From positions 56,578,984 to 56,642,983 of the forward strand of contig NC_088300.1 of the NCBI RefSeq assembly GCF_032854445.1: 64,000 bases of DNA, given 5' to 3'. A program made the translations under genes and the position numbers. The notes under the pieces were generated by a model. That model did no database searches. It was given only the letters and a program-made list of their open reading frames with translations, and was not told the DNA's origin. The stretch's first letter is position 1; the number at the start of each line of letters is the position of its first letter. Source of the stretch: Liolophura sinensis (lineage: Eukaryota > Mollusca > Polyplacophora > Chitonida > Chitonidae). Of the stretch, positions 49,474 to 60,845 are shown in pieces.

Positions 49474-49860
49474 CTCCTTACAGCGCATGCGCCGCTCTCT
49501 ACCTTCGCTTTACATCCTTGCCTACATTAGTAAAATTTGTCACAATCTTGAACAATGCCAATGTCACTCGGGTCACGGTGATGCTGCAGGAAGTGATGCC
49601 AAGCAAAAGCAAAAGACCTGTCGCAACATTTGTTTCTAACAATACTCCATAAACATGCATTCTCTTCGTCTAAAATGTGTGCAGCATGAATTTAGCCAAC
49701 ACCTGAAACAATTTTATTGATGAATGCTGATTAAATAATTCCACGCGAGGACGACAGTATATGATGAGTGATCTACGTCTCTCTTCAGTAGCGGCAGTGA
49801 TGTCTTGAAGTGGCAGAGATTTAAAGTGAGCGTAGAGACCGGCATATGCGCTGTAAGGAG
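49474..49860 (-). mobile_element. Non-autonomous TIR element (MITE-like), copy B
   Basis: The left end ctccttacagcgcatgcgcc and the right end catatgcgctgtaaggag are inverted, as are the next 30 bases (tctctac...cgctttacat against tttaaagtgagcgtagag). The interior read on minus (atttcaggtgttggctaaat; caccgtgacccgagtg; cattgttcaagatt) aligns with copy A at 2.2 kb. The better kept ends define TIRs of about 49 bp. Confidence 0.8.
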
Positions 49861-50239
49861 CATGGGTGTTCCTTCTCTCAAAGAGAGGCCGACCCGATTA
49901 GTGCTTGTGATTGATTTGATGACGGGTATACATGTAGGCTATATAACACTGCGTATCATCGGTGAGAAGACTGGTTGACTAATGACTGAAGAACATTAAT
50001 ATGGAACGATATAGCCACAGATTTAATCATTTAACGCATGCAGCTCACTTAATGGCGATCTTCTGAGTAACTTTCTAACTATAATGATCCTTTCTGTACA
50101 TGTGACACGGGAAACGAAACAACTGGATTTTCCTTTTATTCTCTTTACAATCAACAAAGCAAAATATTTTCTCGTCTACATATACGGTGGAGAGAACAAT
50201 TGTACATGTATGAAAACTAGCGGCACCACAAATCCCTCT
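49861..50239. other. Spacer, nothing recognised
   Basis: Two small frames on opposite strands (50075-50347) overlap; neither is supported. Confidence 0.5.
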
Positions 50240-51480
50240 CTCTCTTTTTCTCCCTCTCTCTGGTCGATCACGCTTCGCCAATTCTACAATCCAATTTCAC
50301 CTCTCCATCTGTTACCTTACAGCAAATACTTATTGATTTATTCGTAAAGCTTGGAAAAAAAAGTATTGTTTTTTAGTCTTTTTTCTGCCAGTAGTTCATA
50401 GCTCTATATTGGGTCCAAGAAACGAAAGTTCGGGACTAGAAAGGTTCGAAAATTTCGTTATTTTATTCTTACACTTCACTCTTTTCTTGGAAATGTACAA
50501 ACAAAAAAAGAACGGGAGTGCTTTAAATTATATCACATGCTAATCACATTGTTAGCCGGTAGAGAATTTTATATGTCTTAAAAAGAAAAGCATTTTAAAC
50601 TTGAATAGAAATGTACTGAACTGTAGTTATATCTGCCTGCTATCCTATATGTATAGGTATGAAATAAGTGTTTAGCCCAGATGCACATCCTTCTTTTCGT
50701 TAGCAGATTCCTTCGGTGTGATATATGGAAGTTATCGGTACTGTCACGGGAGATAATGATTGTGAACACTGAGAAAGTACAAGTCTGTAAACTGAACTCA
50801 CATAATGGTAAACGGGCTTTAGCAATTGCGAATTTGACTTCGTCATCATCTGAGTGCCGTAAGATAAGAACCGTAAATGGCTGCCAACACAAACTACGTG
50901 ATGTTAATGGTAATGTGTCTGGGCACTCGTCATCGCTTGTGTTGGCACACACACACACACGGACATCAATAGTGATAACAACACCATTTCCTCGGATCTC
51001 ATCGTCAAGAAAAATCTTGTGTTTTTGCAAAAAGAAAACCCTTACTTATTTAGACGTAGACAAAGCAAAGGACGGAAAGATTTTTACATGTGGGTGTATT
51101 TTTGGATGGACATTCTGTTTAACCACTCGATGACTGAGTAGATCACCTGAACGTGTTTCCAGCAGTTTGTATGTCTGATGCCCGCTTGATCCATCTTCTG
51201 GGCGTGATCAGAGTGCACCATAAGCAGAGCTGAGTGGACACAAGAACTACTCGAAGAGGGTCGCCCAAACCAACTGAACGTATCAGAGAACACTCCCTGT
51301 GGTAGACAGATCAAATGACTCTACTTAACCCAGTACAAATTTATGTACAATATTGAGAAACGGCAACACCATCGTGAGGATCATCAAGTTAAAATACGAT
51401 GAAAGCGTTTTCATATGGTTTCCGTATATTTTTTGAACTGCAATTATGGAATATTTCCTGAAACTCTGTGATACCATATC
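50240..51480 (+). repeat. Diverged repeat family Y, copy 1
   Basis: It shares ttctacaatccaatttcacc and tctccatctgttacc with copy 3. It also shares ataagaaccgtaaatggctg, ccaacacaaactacgtgatg, gagtagatcacctgaacgtg, agcagagctgagtggacac and gtagacagatcaaatgactc with copies 2 and 3. Compared with copies 2 and 3 it lacks about 150 bp between cgttcag and ttggtttgggcg (minus reading). Frames of 150 codons on both strands over 50578-51133 are not conserved as a protein. It includes an (ac)n run near 50945. Confidence 0.75.
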
Positions 51481-51929
51481 GCTTTCCATTTTGCATTCAT
51501 GTACATATCGACTCTGTATTTGACAAGTGTTTCTTCACTAAACTTTGAGATTCATATAATATGAGGAAATCATATCAAGTAGAAAGTTTGGTTACATTAT
51601 ATATTGTAAATATAGGAGTTTTTTTATTACATCAATCAACTAATTCATGCAGCTTGTTTGTAGTCTGAAGTATTTATATTCAGGACGAGATGACTTCGGA
51701 TTACTCCAAGGACTAGGCTAGCATTTCATGTATTAATAAGAAACCAATTGAGGTAGCGAAGGACTGCCTGATTAAATACACTTCAGCATTCGCCACTTCA
51801 CTGGTATAGTCAGTTTTGACTTCATTGGCCCAATACGAAAGGTCATGGGGTCATGCAAGCTTTCAGGGAGGGCTCTGTATTTCCAGTCAAGGAAATATAC
51901 GCAGTCCAAACACTTTCTATGGTATCTTA

Positions 51930-52650
51930 ACTTGATATTGATCAACAACTCCCTGAAGGTGTTGCCTTTTCTCAGTATGGTACATGTATTTGTAATGGGT
52001 TGAGGAGAGAGTCATTTGATCTGTCTACCAGAGGGGAGCGTCCTCTGATACGTTCAATGAGATGTATTTAACGCCGTGTTTGTGCTCCCTGTCACAATCT
52101 GGCCGTGGTATGTAGCAATAACAGAGGTCCTTTTCCAGACGAAGTAGAAATGACCAGGTATTGTATTAGCCAGGGCAATTTAAACGAGCTTTTTTGGACG
52201 AGCCTCTTCTAGTAGTTCTGGTGTCCACTCAGCTCTGTTTATGGTACAGTCTAATCCTGTCCAGAGGATGGTTCATCTAGAGGACGGTTTGTCCTCATAT
52301 TTGCACCAGACATGCGAACTGCTGGAAACACGTTCAGGTGATTTACTTTATCTTCAGGTGGTTAAGCAGAGTGTCCGTCGGAAAATAGATGTACATATGA
52401 AAATATCCCCGTCCTTAGCTGTATCTGTCTACGCCCAAAATAATTAAAACATCTGGTCTGAAAACGCATATGTGGATTTCCTTCGCGATAAGATCGAGGG
52501 AAAAGAAGATCAGTATGTTGTTATCATTATCGTCAAGCAATGACGGATGGCCAGACACACTACCATTAACATCACGAAATTTGTGTTGGCAGCCACTAAC
52601 AGTTCTTATCTCAGCACGCTCAGAAAATTGGTAAAGTCCATTTGCCATTG
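51930..52650 (-). repeat. Diverged repeat family Y, copy 2, inverted
   Basis: It is the reverse complement of the distal part of copy 1 and copy 3. On the plus strand it reads tagcagagctgagtgg-type sequence in reverse, with an open frame SSSSSGVHSALFMVQSNP then DGLSSYLHQTCELLETRSG. The frame SSS-GVHSALLM recurs in copies 1 and 3 but each is interrupted, so the family may descend from a coding exon or an element ORF. That protein is not recognised. Confidence 0.72.
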
Positions 52651-53159
52651 TGTGGGCTTTCCTTAAAGACGTGTTCTTTGTCGGCGTTTACAATCATTAT
52701 CTGTACCTTGTTCGTACAGACAAATTCCACAAATAATTGTAGTGGAGGAACCATCGATTAGTAACGAAGTTCAACTGCCACAACTGAAAAAAGCACGGCC
52801 TTAAGGTAACATAGCTGTTAAGGTTTAAAAATAAATTAACTTAGAGTCCTGATGCATGAAAGCTGACTAAAATACAGTGCATATTGATTACTACAACTTT
52901 CCTTGATCTAGTTGGCAGGAAAACCTTGATGTCGAGATCAAACCATACCAACTAACCGGTGTCCTTTAACAAAAAGCGAATGGTGTTCTAATAAAATGAC
53001 GGAGAAAATAAATCAATGTTAGATATTTCTTGGTTAAGACGCGGGAGCAGTTTGTTGTGAGCAGGCTGGCGAATTCTCGGCTGACTGGTTTTCGGTGCAA
53101 TCAGTTATTAGTAAGACTGATGTGCCGGACTGCTCCGCCGCCTCAGATCAGAGCTCGCC
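52651..53159. other. Spacer between family Y copies
   Basis: Nothing recognised. Confidence 0.45.
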
Positions 53160-53505
53160 ACAGACTCTCCCTCTCAAAAACGGAACGGTTACGCATCAGC
53201 AATTCTATAATCCAATTTTACCTCTCCATCTGCTACCAGTACCTCACCCAAGATACTTATTGATTTATTCTTACCGGTTTAAAAAAAATCCGCATTAGTT
53301 TTTTTTTCCGTCATCAGTTGTAACAGTTCGTTGTTTATCTGGTTCAAGAAATGGTAACACGACACTTTGCTGCTTGAATGGTTCCCAGATTTCATTATTT
53401 TTTGTATTGTTTTATACATTTCACCGTTTGCGCTGGAAAGTGGGTAACAGCAAATGAACGGGAATACATGTATTTCAAGGCATTGCTCATGTTGATTACA
53501 TTTTA

Positions 53506-53551
53506 TTTATTTTATTTATTTGATTGCTGTTTTACGCCGTACTAAAAAATA
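53506..53551 (-). mobile_element. Severely 5'-truncated SINE with perfect 14-bp target-site duplication
   Basis: Only tttattttatttatttgatt, gctgttttacgccgtac and taaaaaata remain. ttgattacatttta occurs directly before (53492-53505) and directly after (53552-53565). This shows a retroposition event that copied only the 3' end, inserted within family Y copy 3. Confidence 0.85.
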
Positions 53552-53632
53552 TTGATTACATTTTACTGTTTGCATATAGAGAGCATTTGCTCTCTTACAA
53601 GGAAGAGCATCTTAAGATGATACAGAGAGTAA

Positions 53633-53714
53633 CCCAGCATTAGCTAGACTTGAACTCGCAGCAATCGCAATGGTGAAAAACTCATCGGTCATTCCGCCGC
53701 GCTAGCGCGCTAAA
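53633..53714 (-). mobile_element. SINE head fragment
   Basis: cccagcattagctagacttg, aactcgcagcaatcgcaatg, gtgaaaaactcatcggtcat, tccgccgcgctagcgcgcta are the tRNA-like head of the SINE in minus orientation. Confidence 0.8.
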
Positions 53715-54180
53715 CAGGAGTAGATCACCTGAACGCTTTCCCAGCCGTTCACGTGTCTGGTGCACCAATGACAACAAACCATCCTCCGCATGACGATCGG
53801 TCTTAAGAACATGATCAGACTGCGCCATTAGCAGAGCTGAATGGACACCAGAACTACTATAAGAGGCTCGCTAAAACCAGGTTTATATCGTCCTGGCGAG
53901 TACAATACCTGACCATTTCGACTTCATCTGGAAATGGACCACTATTATTGCCACTTACCACAGCCAGATTGGGACACGGAGCACAAACACAGCGTTAAAT
54001 ACAACTCATTGAGCTTATCAGTGGACGGTTCCTCTGGTAGACAGATCAAATGACTCTCCACTTAACTGAATACAAATACATGTACCATACTAAACAGGCA
54101 ACACCTTCTGTGAGTTGTTGGTCCATATCAATTTAAAATACGGTCGAGTGTTTCGAAAGTGTATATTTCATCAACTGGAA

Positions 54181-54340
54181 ATATGGACGCCCTCCCTTAA
54201 CAATGGCAGTACTTAGAACGTTTTATTTCCATTCATTCCTATATCCATTCCATATCTGGCACATTAGTTAAGAGTAATTATACTAATCAACTGACAAATG
54301 CAGAACTCAGTTTTCGGTTAGGCTGTGACTTTTTGTCCCT
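54181..54340. other. Short spacer
   Basis: Nothing recognised. Confidence 0.45.
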
Positions 54341-54474
54341 GGAGCCTCTATGGTCTAGTGGATAACATGTTATCCCAGCACAATCCCCAGGAGTCTCTCA
54401 CCAAGGAGATCAGCATGAGTTCAAGTCCAGCTCATGGTGGCTTTTTCCCCTTTGATAGGTGAGAAAATCTGTAG
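54341..54474 (+). mobile_element. SINE head, plus orientation
   Basis: ggagcctctatggtctagtg, gataacatgttatcccagca (tRNA-like A-box end), ggagtctctcaccaaggaga, tcagcatgagttcaagtcca (B box), gctcatggtggct. The body is lost after gataggtgagaaaatctg. Confidence 0.8.
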
Positions 54475-54626
54475 ATTTTTTTCATATTGATAAAGCAAAC
54501 CTCGCATAAAAACTAAGAAAACACTAAAATAAGGTGTATATCAGGTGATAGACTATTAAACACTGTCTAGGAAAATGGTCAATCTATACATTCTTTCGAA
54601 GAAGTTTTCCAACCAAGTAAAATGGT

Positions 54627-54712
54627 TTTAAACACAGCAGAGCCCAGGGGAAAACCAGGGTCACCTGCAGGTTGCTGACAGACCTTCCCACATATGACTG
54701 GAGAGTACTCAT
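54627..54712 (-). mobile_element. SINE core fragment, minus orientation
   Basis: cagagcccaggggaaaacca, gggtcacctgcaggttgctg, acagaccttcccacatatga, ctggagagta. With the preceding head it forms a loose inverted pair. Confidence 0.78.
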
Positions 54713-57700
54713 ATTTTAGTTCACAAACATCAGCATACTACATGTATATACAAATATTAATGACAAGACACCCATGTTTATTTTACCATCTTTATTTCTC
54801 TTCCAAAGTTTGGAAATGCAACCAAATTAAGACAGGTGAAAGGGTTAAGTTAAAATCACAGAATACCTGCATGTAAATAGTGAAGGTATATACCTCAGCT
54901 GTGGATGGAGTGTGCCCTGGTCTTTATCTCATTCAAGCCTAAGTAGCACATACGCTGGACATATTCTACAGACATCACACAGCTTGGCAAAGTTACATTT
55001 ACCATCACACCTGAGCCCATCTACACGCCTTGGACTCAATTCTGCAGGCCAGTATTTGCACTTAGGCCTATCTTCCTTTCAAAAAAGGTGCAGTACACAC
55101 CCTGCTGAAATACAGTCAACTAAAAGTCAAGTTCTGGGGCCAGTTAACTGCATTATAAGATGTACAGAAGCAGCCCAGCTAAGCCGCTGTGACAGTTACT
55201 GCCCCAAGATGCTTGATAAAAAGATCAAGTTGTTATGGATTTTTCTAGTCATGGAAAACCATTTATGACCCATAAATGTTTGACATAACAAAACGTGTTA
55301 CATTGTGCTTCAAATGCAAAACGTGGAAGACAAAATGACTAAAAGCAAACCGAAATAAAATCTGAACATAAGCACAAGAAAACACCACAGTATTTTAACC
55401 AAAGGTCTCATTTTACAGATCTCCACAAGCTGTGGTTTGTCAGTAGTGCACGTCACAACACGAAGGTGAGGATGCAAGAGACAAACAGGTGCTTTAGGAC
55501 AGGCATGCGTATAGCTGTAACAACAGATGTACAGTTAATCCCAGCAATCTGCTACACACATGTACATGCTGAACACCTACACCATACCGGCAGCCTCAGT
55601 GAAGATTGTTAGTCTTCATCTGTCACTTGTTAACACAGCAGCACCTCTTTCCGTGTGTGGATGACGCTGCCAATGATGGGACAAACCTACATGTAGCATT
55701 TAGTAGGCTACTCCTCATGGCACCTGCAGTAATCATAACTACATGTCACTCATGCTAACAGTTACATAACACCAGTTGCCACTTAAAGTAACTACATGGT
55801 GCCACTAATTTTGTGCTGCTTATCACGATGATAGGAAGTGCAGATTTCTAGATGTGCCTATGCTGTTAGGAGTACACTGCTGCACCAATATAAGGGGTAA
55901 CCATGCTACCTCACATGTTAATGAAGAATGAACATGTAAATAAAGGTATGGGTTGTGACTGCGGTTCTACTCATAATGGAGATTAACTTTACATCTTGTT
56001 AGCAACCCTCAGGTGAATTTAATGTTGCCTTTTATGGTCAACACTGGAAGGTAAAACTTTCAGACTATAAGCCAAGGGCAAATTACATTAGATGATTTGG
56101 TATATTTGGAAATGATAAGACTGCTTAATCCTCCTCTTAGATTAATATACACACATTATTTGAAACAAATGAAAGTTAACAGAGTCTGTGAAACTAATCT
56201 ACTTGCTCAGCACTACAGGTGAACTATGGAAAGCAACAAAAACAAGAACTCGTGGTGAAAAACATAGCTGTACATCTGGACACTGCAGAACAAAAAAATG
56301 AAAATTTTCACAAAACAACTTCACCGGAACAATAGTTCCTCCATTTCCAGTGTTTGGTAAAGCAAAATACACAGCACTACAAGTCTGAGAACAAACATCA
56401 CTACATGACAGTGAGGTAGTGCTACGAAATAAAGAACACAACTCATCTCTCACTGTAACCAAACAGTGAGCCCAGTGATCTGACGGTAATTACCACATCA
56501 AGGGGTGTCTGTTAGAGTGTCCATGTAGATGCTCACCATGGCACTCTTTTGCGATCACCGCCGTATAATCTTTTATTATGTACATACCAAACTCAACAAA
56601 AAGCTAACATCTTTGGTAATGGACCAAGAAAATATTTCAATTCAAGGGTACCTGCCTGGTTGAAAGACAAAAATAATTTAGCAAAGTGTTATTACCTACA
56701 AAAATAACTATGTTACCTGTGCATAAAATAGCATTTCTAACAGCGATGGACATATGTGTGTGTGTGTGGTATTGTATGTGTAGTTATTCTGGATGAGACA
56801 GATGGCTCTATACACGCTTGCAGCATCAGATATCTGTGACACCCTATACAATATATACAGACACTGCTTACCCACCTATATAAATTATTAGATTCTGCTA
56901 CAGTTGAGATCAAATCTGTTGTCATATATATATAGCCATTCAGACTCCAGGCTTATGATTTCTGTTGTGATATTTGAGGCATGTGTATTTGCACCAAGTC
57001 AGCCTCAGTTTTTTGCTGTTCATCATAGTACAGTAATTACTATGAACTGTCTTCTTTCAAAACAAGTGGTGTATTGTCAACCTTTCACCCAAATGGCAAT
57101 ATCATCACAACAACCCATACAGTGATTACCAAGAACAACTGATTGCCAATTTAAGCGAACCATGCCCTAAACAAAATCACAGCTTTTGGGCTTTTCAGAT
57201 GAAAAATATTGAGAGAACACCACTGAAGTAAACGTCAAAGTCTAGAGCCCAGGTGAAGTTACAAGCCACAAGAGAATTATAAGTTAACTGGTTGGATCAA
57301 TATTTACTGTCTACTTGCAAGAACAATTAATGATTTAGAGCACAGGTATTTCGTTGTCGGAGACAAGATATGGTGGAAATTATTATTATCCATCAACACA
57401 TTTCAGTAAAAAAAAAATATAAAAAAAAGCTTTCTATGGGTGTTCATAGATAACCAAACCAAAAAAGTCAATTGTGGTCAGAATTAACACTCCCTGGTAC
57501 CTCTGGCAACAGTCAAAATCAATTGACCACTGAGGCCAACACTCAGGACATCATTAGTCTCTTAACAGCGCCTGGGGTATCACAAATCAAGTTCTCTCAC
57601 CCTGGTCAAGTCTGGTTCCAAGACTCTTCTCTTGTGGCTTATCTACTACACATGTGCACAGGACCAATCTACAGCCTAAATAATGACTGGGTGCTCTTTT

Positions 57701-59779
57701 CCCTTTGCCAGGGGCATAATGGTATTAAGAATTTCATAAAGGCAGTGAAGGTGAGAGATACAAGTTGTAAAAAAATGTTGTAATATTTTCAAGATTTATT
57801 TCCGCTCAAGGGCACGAGGGTGGGGACAGGAAAGGTTCCACTTACTATCTAAGTGCTGAACAGCCGTGTGAAGGTGAATGTAAGACACTGGAGGATGCTA
57901 CTAGAGATGTCTGTTACACCAGCATTCAGTACACATCATCAGCACATCAGTCTCAACCAACAGCAAATCAAAACTAAATCTTCTACACAATAAAATATCT
58001 GTTTCACAAACCTTTACGTCAAGCAGATGCAGTTTGGAGGCATGAAATAATTACATCATGAAGTTGGGACAGCCTCCACACAGTGCTCATCACAGAATCA
58101 TCTCTATATACAATCTGATATATATATTATATATACATCTATGTAAAGTTATAACAATGGACAGAAGCAGTGGGGACTGCTCTTCTGGGGGCAGGTGCAC
58201 TGTATCAGACAAGTCTGTATCAGCGATTCACCGTAACACTGACTGTCTCGTCCTGGCCCACTAAAACAAGCCCTATAAACATTCCAAAACAGCAACAAGC
58301 ATTTGATACAGAAAACAACAAATTCCTCAGTGGTAATTTTCCAAATAAACAGAACACACTCGTGTGACAAAGTTTGAACAGAAAGCCATTAACACAGTAC
58401 AATGAACCTGACGACCTGTTGCTCTAACTACAATGAGGTCAGACCAAAAGGTTCCCAGTCATTCCATGCTGGTAACAGGCTTCCAACATTCCACTACAAT
58501 TCACTTTTCATGTCCATCTGTTTAAGTTGTAGAGTTTGTGGTCTTTGGATGTGACAATCAGTCAGCTGGAAAATAATTTCCACAAAGATTCCTCACCACT
58601 GGCAGTGGCTCACCATTCACTAGCTAGTAGCCCACCTCCAGCAGGCTAGTAACTCACCACCAGGAGGCTAATGGCTCACTGATAAATAGACCAATGGCTT
58701 GCAGAAACATGTAAATAGGCTAATGGCTCACCATTTACGGCTAGTGGCTCAACACTGGGGTTACCTGTAAAGTAATGGCTTTTCCTGTCTCATCAACAGA
58801 GGAAGCTATCAGTAATTTATTTCCCAAAGGCCATGTTCAGCGGAAAACATACTCCAAGACTGTCAGGAACTTAAAGCACAAAAGCTTTTCACAGACAGTG
58901 GCTACATTTGTCAAACCCTTGACAATGTTATTCTACTCCAGACTTGCTGGTGTGACATTCATTCAAAATAGAGGCTTATTCATTAAGAGTCTATACTATT
59001 GACATTTGCATCCGCTGACAATATGTCATGACAACTGTGACAACTCCATGGTTTAAATTATAGACTACTCTACAATAGCTGGAATTATCAACCTTTATAG
59101 CTCAAATACACATAATTCCATGTTAACACAAAGCTTTTCAAGGACACAGAGAAAGGGTTTACCTGTCGTTTTTGTCACAAACTGCCTATAATCTGCATCA
59201 TTTCCAAGGTTCTGGGATTCTCTGTGCAGCTAATTAACAGTGGAATGTAAAATAACAGGGAAGATAACTGTAGATGTTATCACTGTACTACAATTAAGTG
59301 AGGTCAAACGTCCCAGAGCTGTCTGTAGCCACGGGAGAAGAGGAAAATAAATAATCACAATACTACAAACCTGACAAGAAAAGAGCCTCTGTAAACTGCA
59401 CAATGTAACTCTTTCCTTTAAGGCGAAATCATTTTTCATATGAAATAAAAACAAGACACATATCCCAGTCTACGACTGAAGTCTGCCTGTAGAACGTCAC
59501 GGTGAAGAGGTCATAAGGGAAAGCTGGTACACGAATGATAACAAAGTACCATAAGGCTGACAAGGTTGCTGATGTTGTCAACACCTTTATCAGTGTGAAC
59601 ACTCAGTCCCTTCCCTCTTCAACCAGCGTCATTAGTCTCAGGCCAGTCCAGGCAGGACAAAAACACCACACAAGAATAATCTAACAAGGCTGCACTGATG
59701 AATCTATTGCCTTGCTTGCTTGCATCTTACTCCAGGATCACACACACGCACACAGTCACCATCAGCCTCCTCATGGACC
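54713..59779 (-). other. Probable 3' UTR/downstream region of the NDR kinase gene
   Basis: It lies directly after the kinase stop on the minus strand. It contains no SINE or tandem array, unlike the preceding 7 kb, and no defensible coding exon. AATAAA signals on the minus strand occur near 57798, 56573 and as a close pair near 54770-54787, the last near where SINE pieces resume. A degenerate ggctaatggctcac repeat lies at about 58607-58753, with (tg)n near 56757 and (at)n near 58115. That all of this is transcribed is inference. Confidence 0.35.
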
Positions 59780-59907
59780 TCAGCTCTTTGACAACGGTGG
59801 CCTCATGGCTCCCTTTTGAGTAAGGCCCTCGAATCTTTTATATGTATAGTTGATGAACACCCAGTCTTTGTATTTGGATTCTTTTTCACCTTCTGGATGT
59901 GGCGAGG
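59780..59907 (-). CDS. STK38: NDR-family kinase, last exon: hydrophobic motif and stop
   Basis: The acceptor ttttcttacag is followed by CC completing a split codon, then SPHPEGEKESKYKDWVFINY, TYKRFEGLTQKGAM, RPPLSKS and a TGA at 59780-59782. KDWVFINYTYKRFEGLT is the C-terminal hydrophobic motif of NDR1/NDR2 (STK38/STK38L, Drosophila tricornered); in the family an MST/Hippo-type kinase phosphorylates its threonine to activate the enzyme. NDR kinases work with MOB co-activators in growth control and cell shape. The exon is intact. Molluscs probably have one gene covering STK38 and STK38L, so the symbol is by family. Confidence 0.93.
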
Positions 59908-60295
59908 CTGTAAGAAAATTGCAGATGAAGAGTTACTTTATTAATTCATTGTAGTTATCTTGTTAAAAAATGTTATAGGCTCTTTCTTTTTGATATTGGT
60001 CTATGACTGGTTTTAACATAATATACATGTTTTTTTGTTTTACTAGATTTGTTTATACTCAGCAAACTAATTCCTATATACTGAATTTAATCTAAGCATA
60101 AAGTCAATAAGAAAATGCATCATAGCTGGCTGTGTCACTTGTTAAAACCACACTATTTTAGCCACCCAAAAACCTCCCTCCAACATAAACAGAAAGTGTG
60201 CAAGAGGGGAGATAACTTAGGATTAATAGAAGTTACTTCCCTTGAATCACGAATTAAATTATTTTTTTGCGAGGTTAACAGATTTAACAACTTAC

Positions 60296-60328
60296 CAGCA
60301 ACTGTTGTGGGAGGGTTATTGGCAGCAT
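60296..60328 (-). CDS. STK38: NDR-family kinase, 33-nt microexon (linker)
   Basis: Bounded by atatttcag and gtaagt. It is phase 1 on both sides and encodes HAANNPPTTVA between the kinase extension and the hydrophobic motif. Because it is symmetric and 33 nt long, it can be skipped without a frame change: exons 60656-60744 and 59780-59907 would then join as DLKWPSPHPEGEK. The human linker is closer in length to the skipped form, so this looks like an optional cassette. Confidence 0.72.
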
Positions 60329-60650
60329 CTGAAATATCAAACAAATTCAATTTCTAATTTTTCATGAAATCAGAATTTCTGAAGCTTATAGTGCAGTCTT
60401 GCATTAACATCATGGATACTCTCAACCAAGATTATGTCTTTTCATCAAAAAGGAAATTATTCTTTACTTAGGATGAACTCTTAGTCGTATAAAACTCAGG
60501 TGAATAAAACAGTTAAACAGACAGGTTCACCAAATGTTTTGATCACTCTTCATCATGTTTATGTAACCAATGAAAGTTCTATTGTCTCACAATATAGAAC
60601 TTTACAGAACCTTACTCAGTGACAAAGGGAATGCCACAATATCTTGGTTA

Positions 60651-60845
<195 letters not shown>

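Larger units (their letters stand above)
53160..54180 (+). repeat. Diverged repeat family Y, copy 3, carrying SINE pieces
   Basis: The 5' part matches copy 1 (caattctataatccaatttt, acctctccatctgctacc, agatacttattgatttattc). The 3' part matches copies 1 and 2 (gagtagatcacctgaacgct; ctgaatggacaccagaacta; gtagacagatcaaatgactc; caacaccttctgtgagttgt). Two SINE fragments at 53506-53551 and 53633-53714 interrupt the alignment. Confidence 0.75.

Noticed and set aside
50578-51133. Two 150-codon frames on opposite strands
   Set aside because: They lie in repeat family Y copy 1; the other copies do not keep either frame over this length.
54912-55268. 118-codon plus-strand frame as a gene
   Set aside because: No domain, and it lies opposite the presumed kinase 3' UTR.
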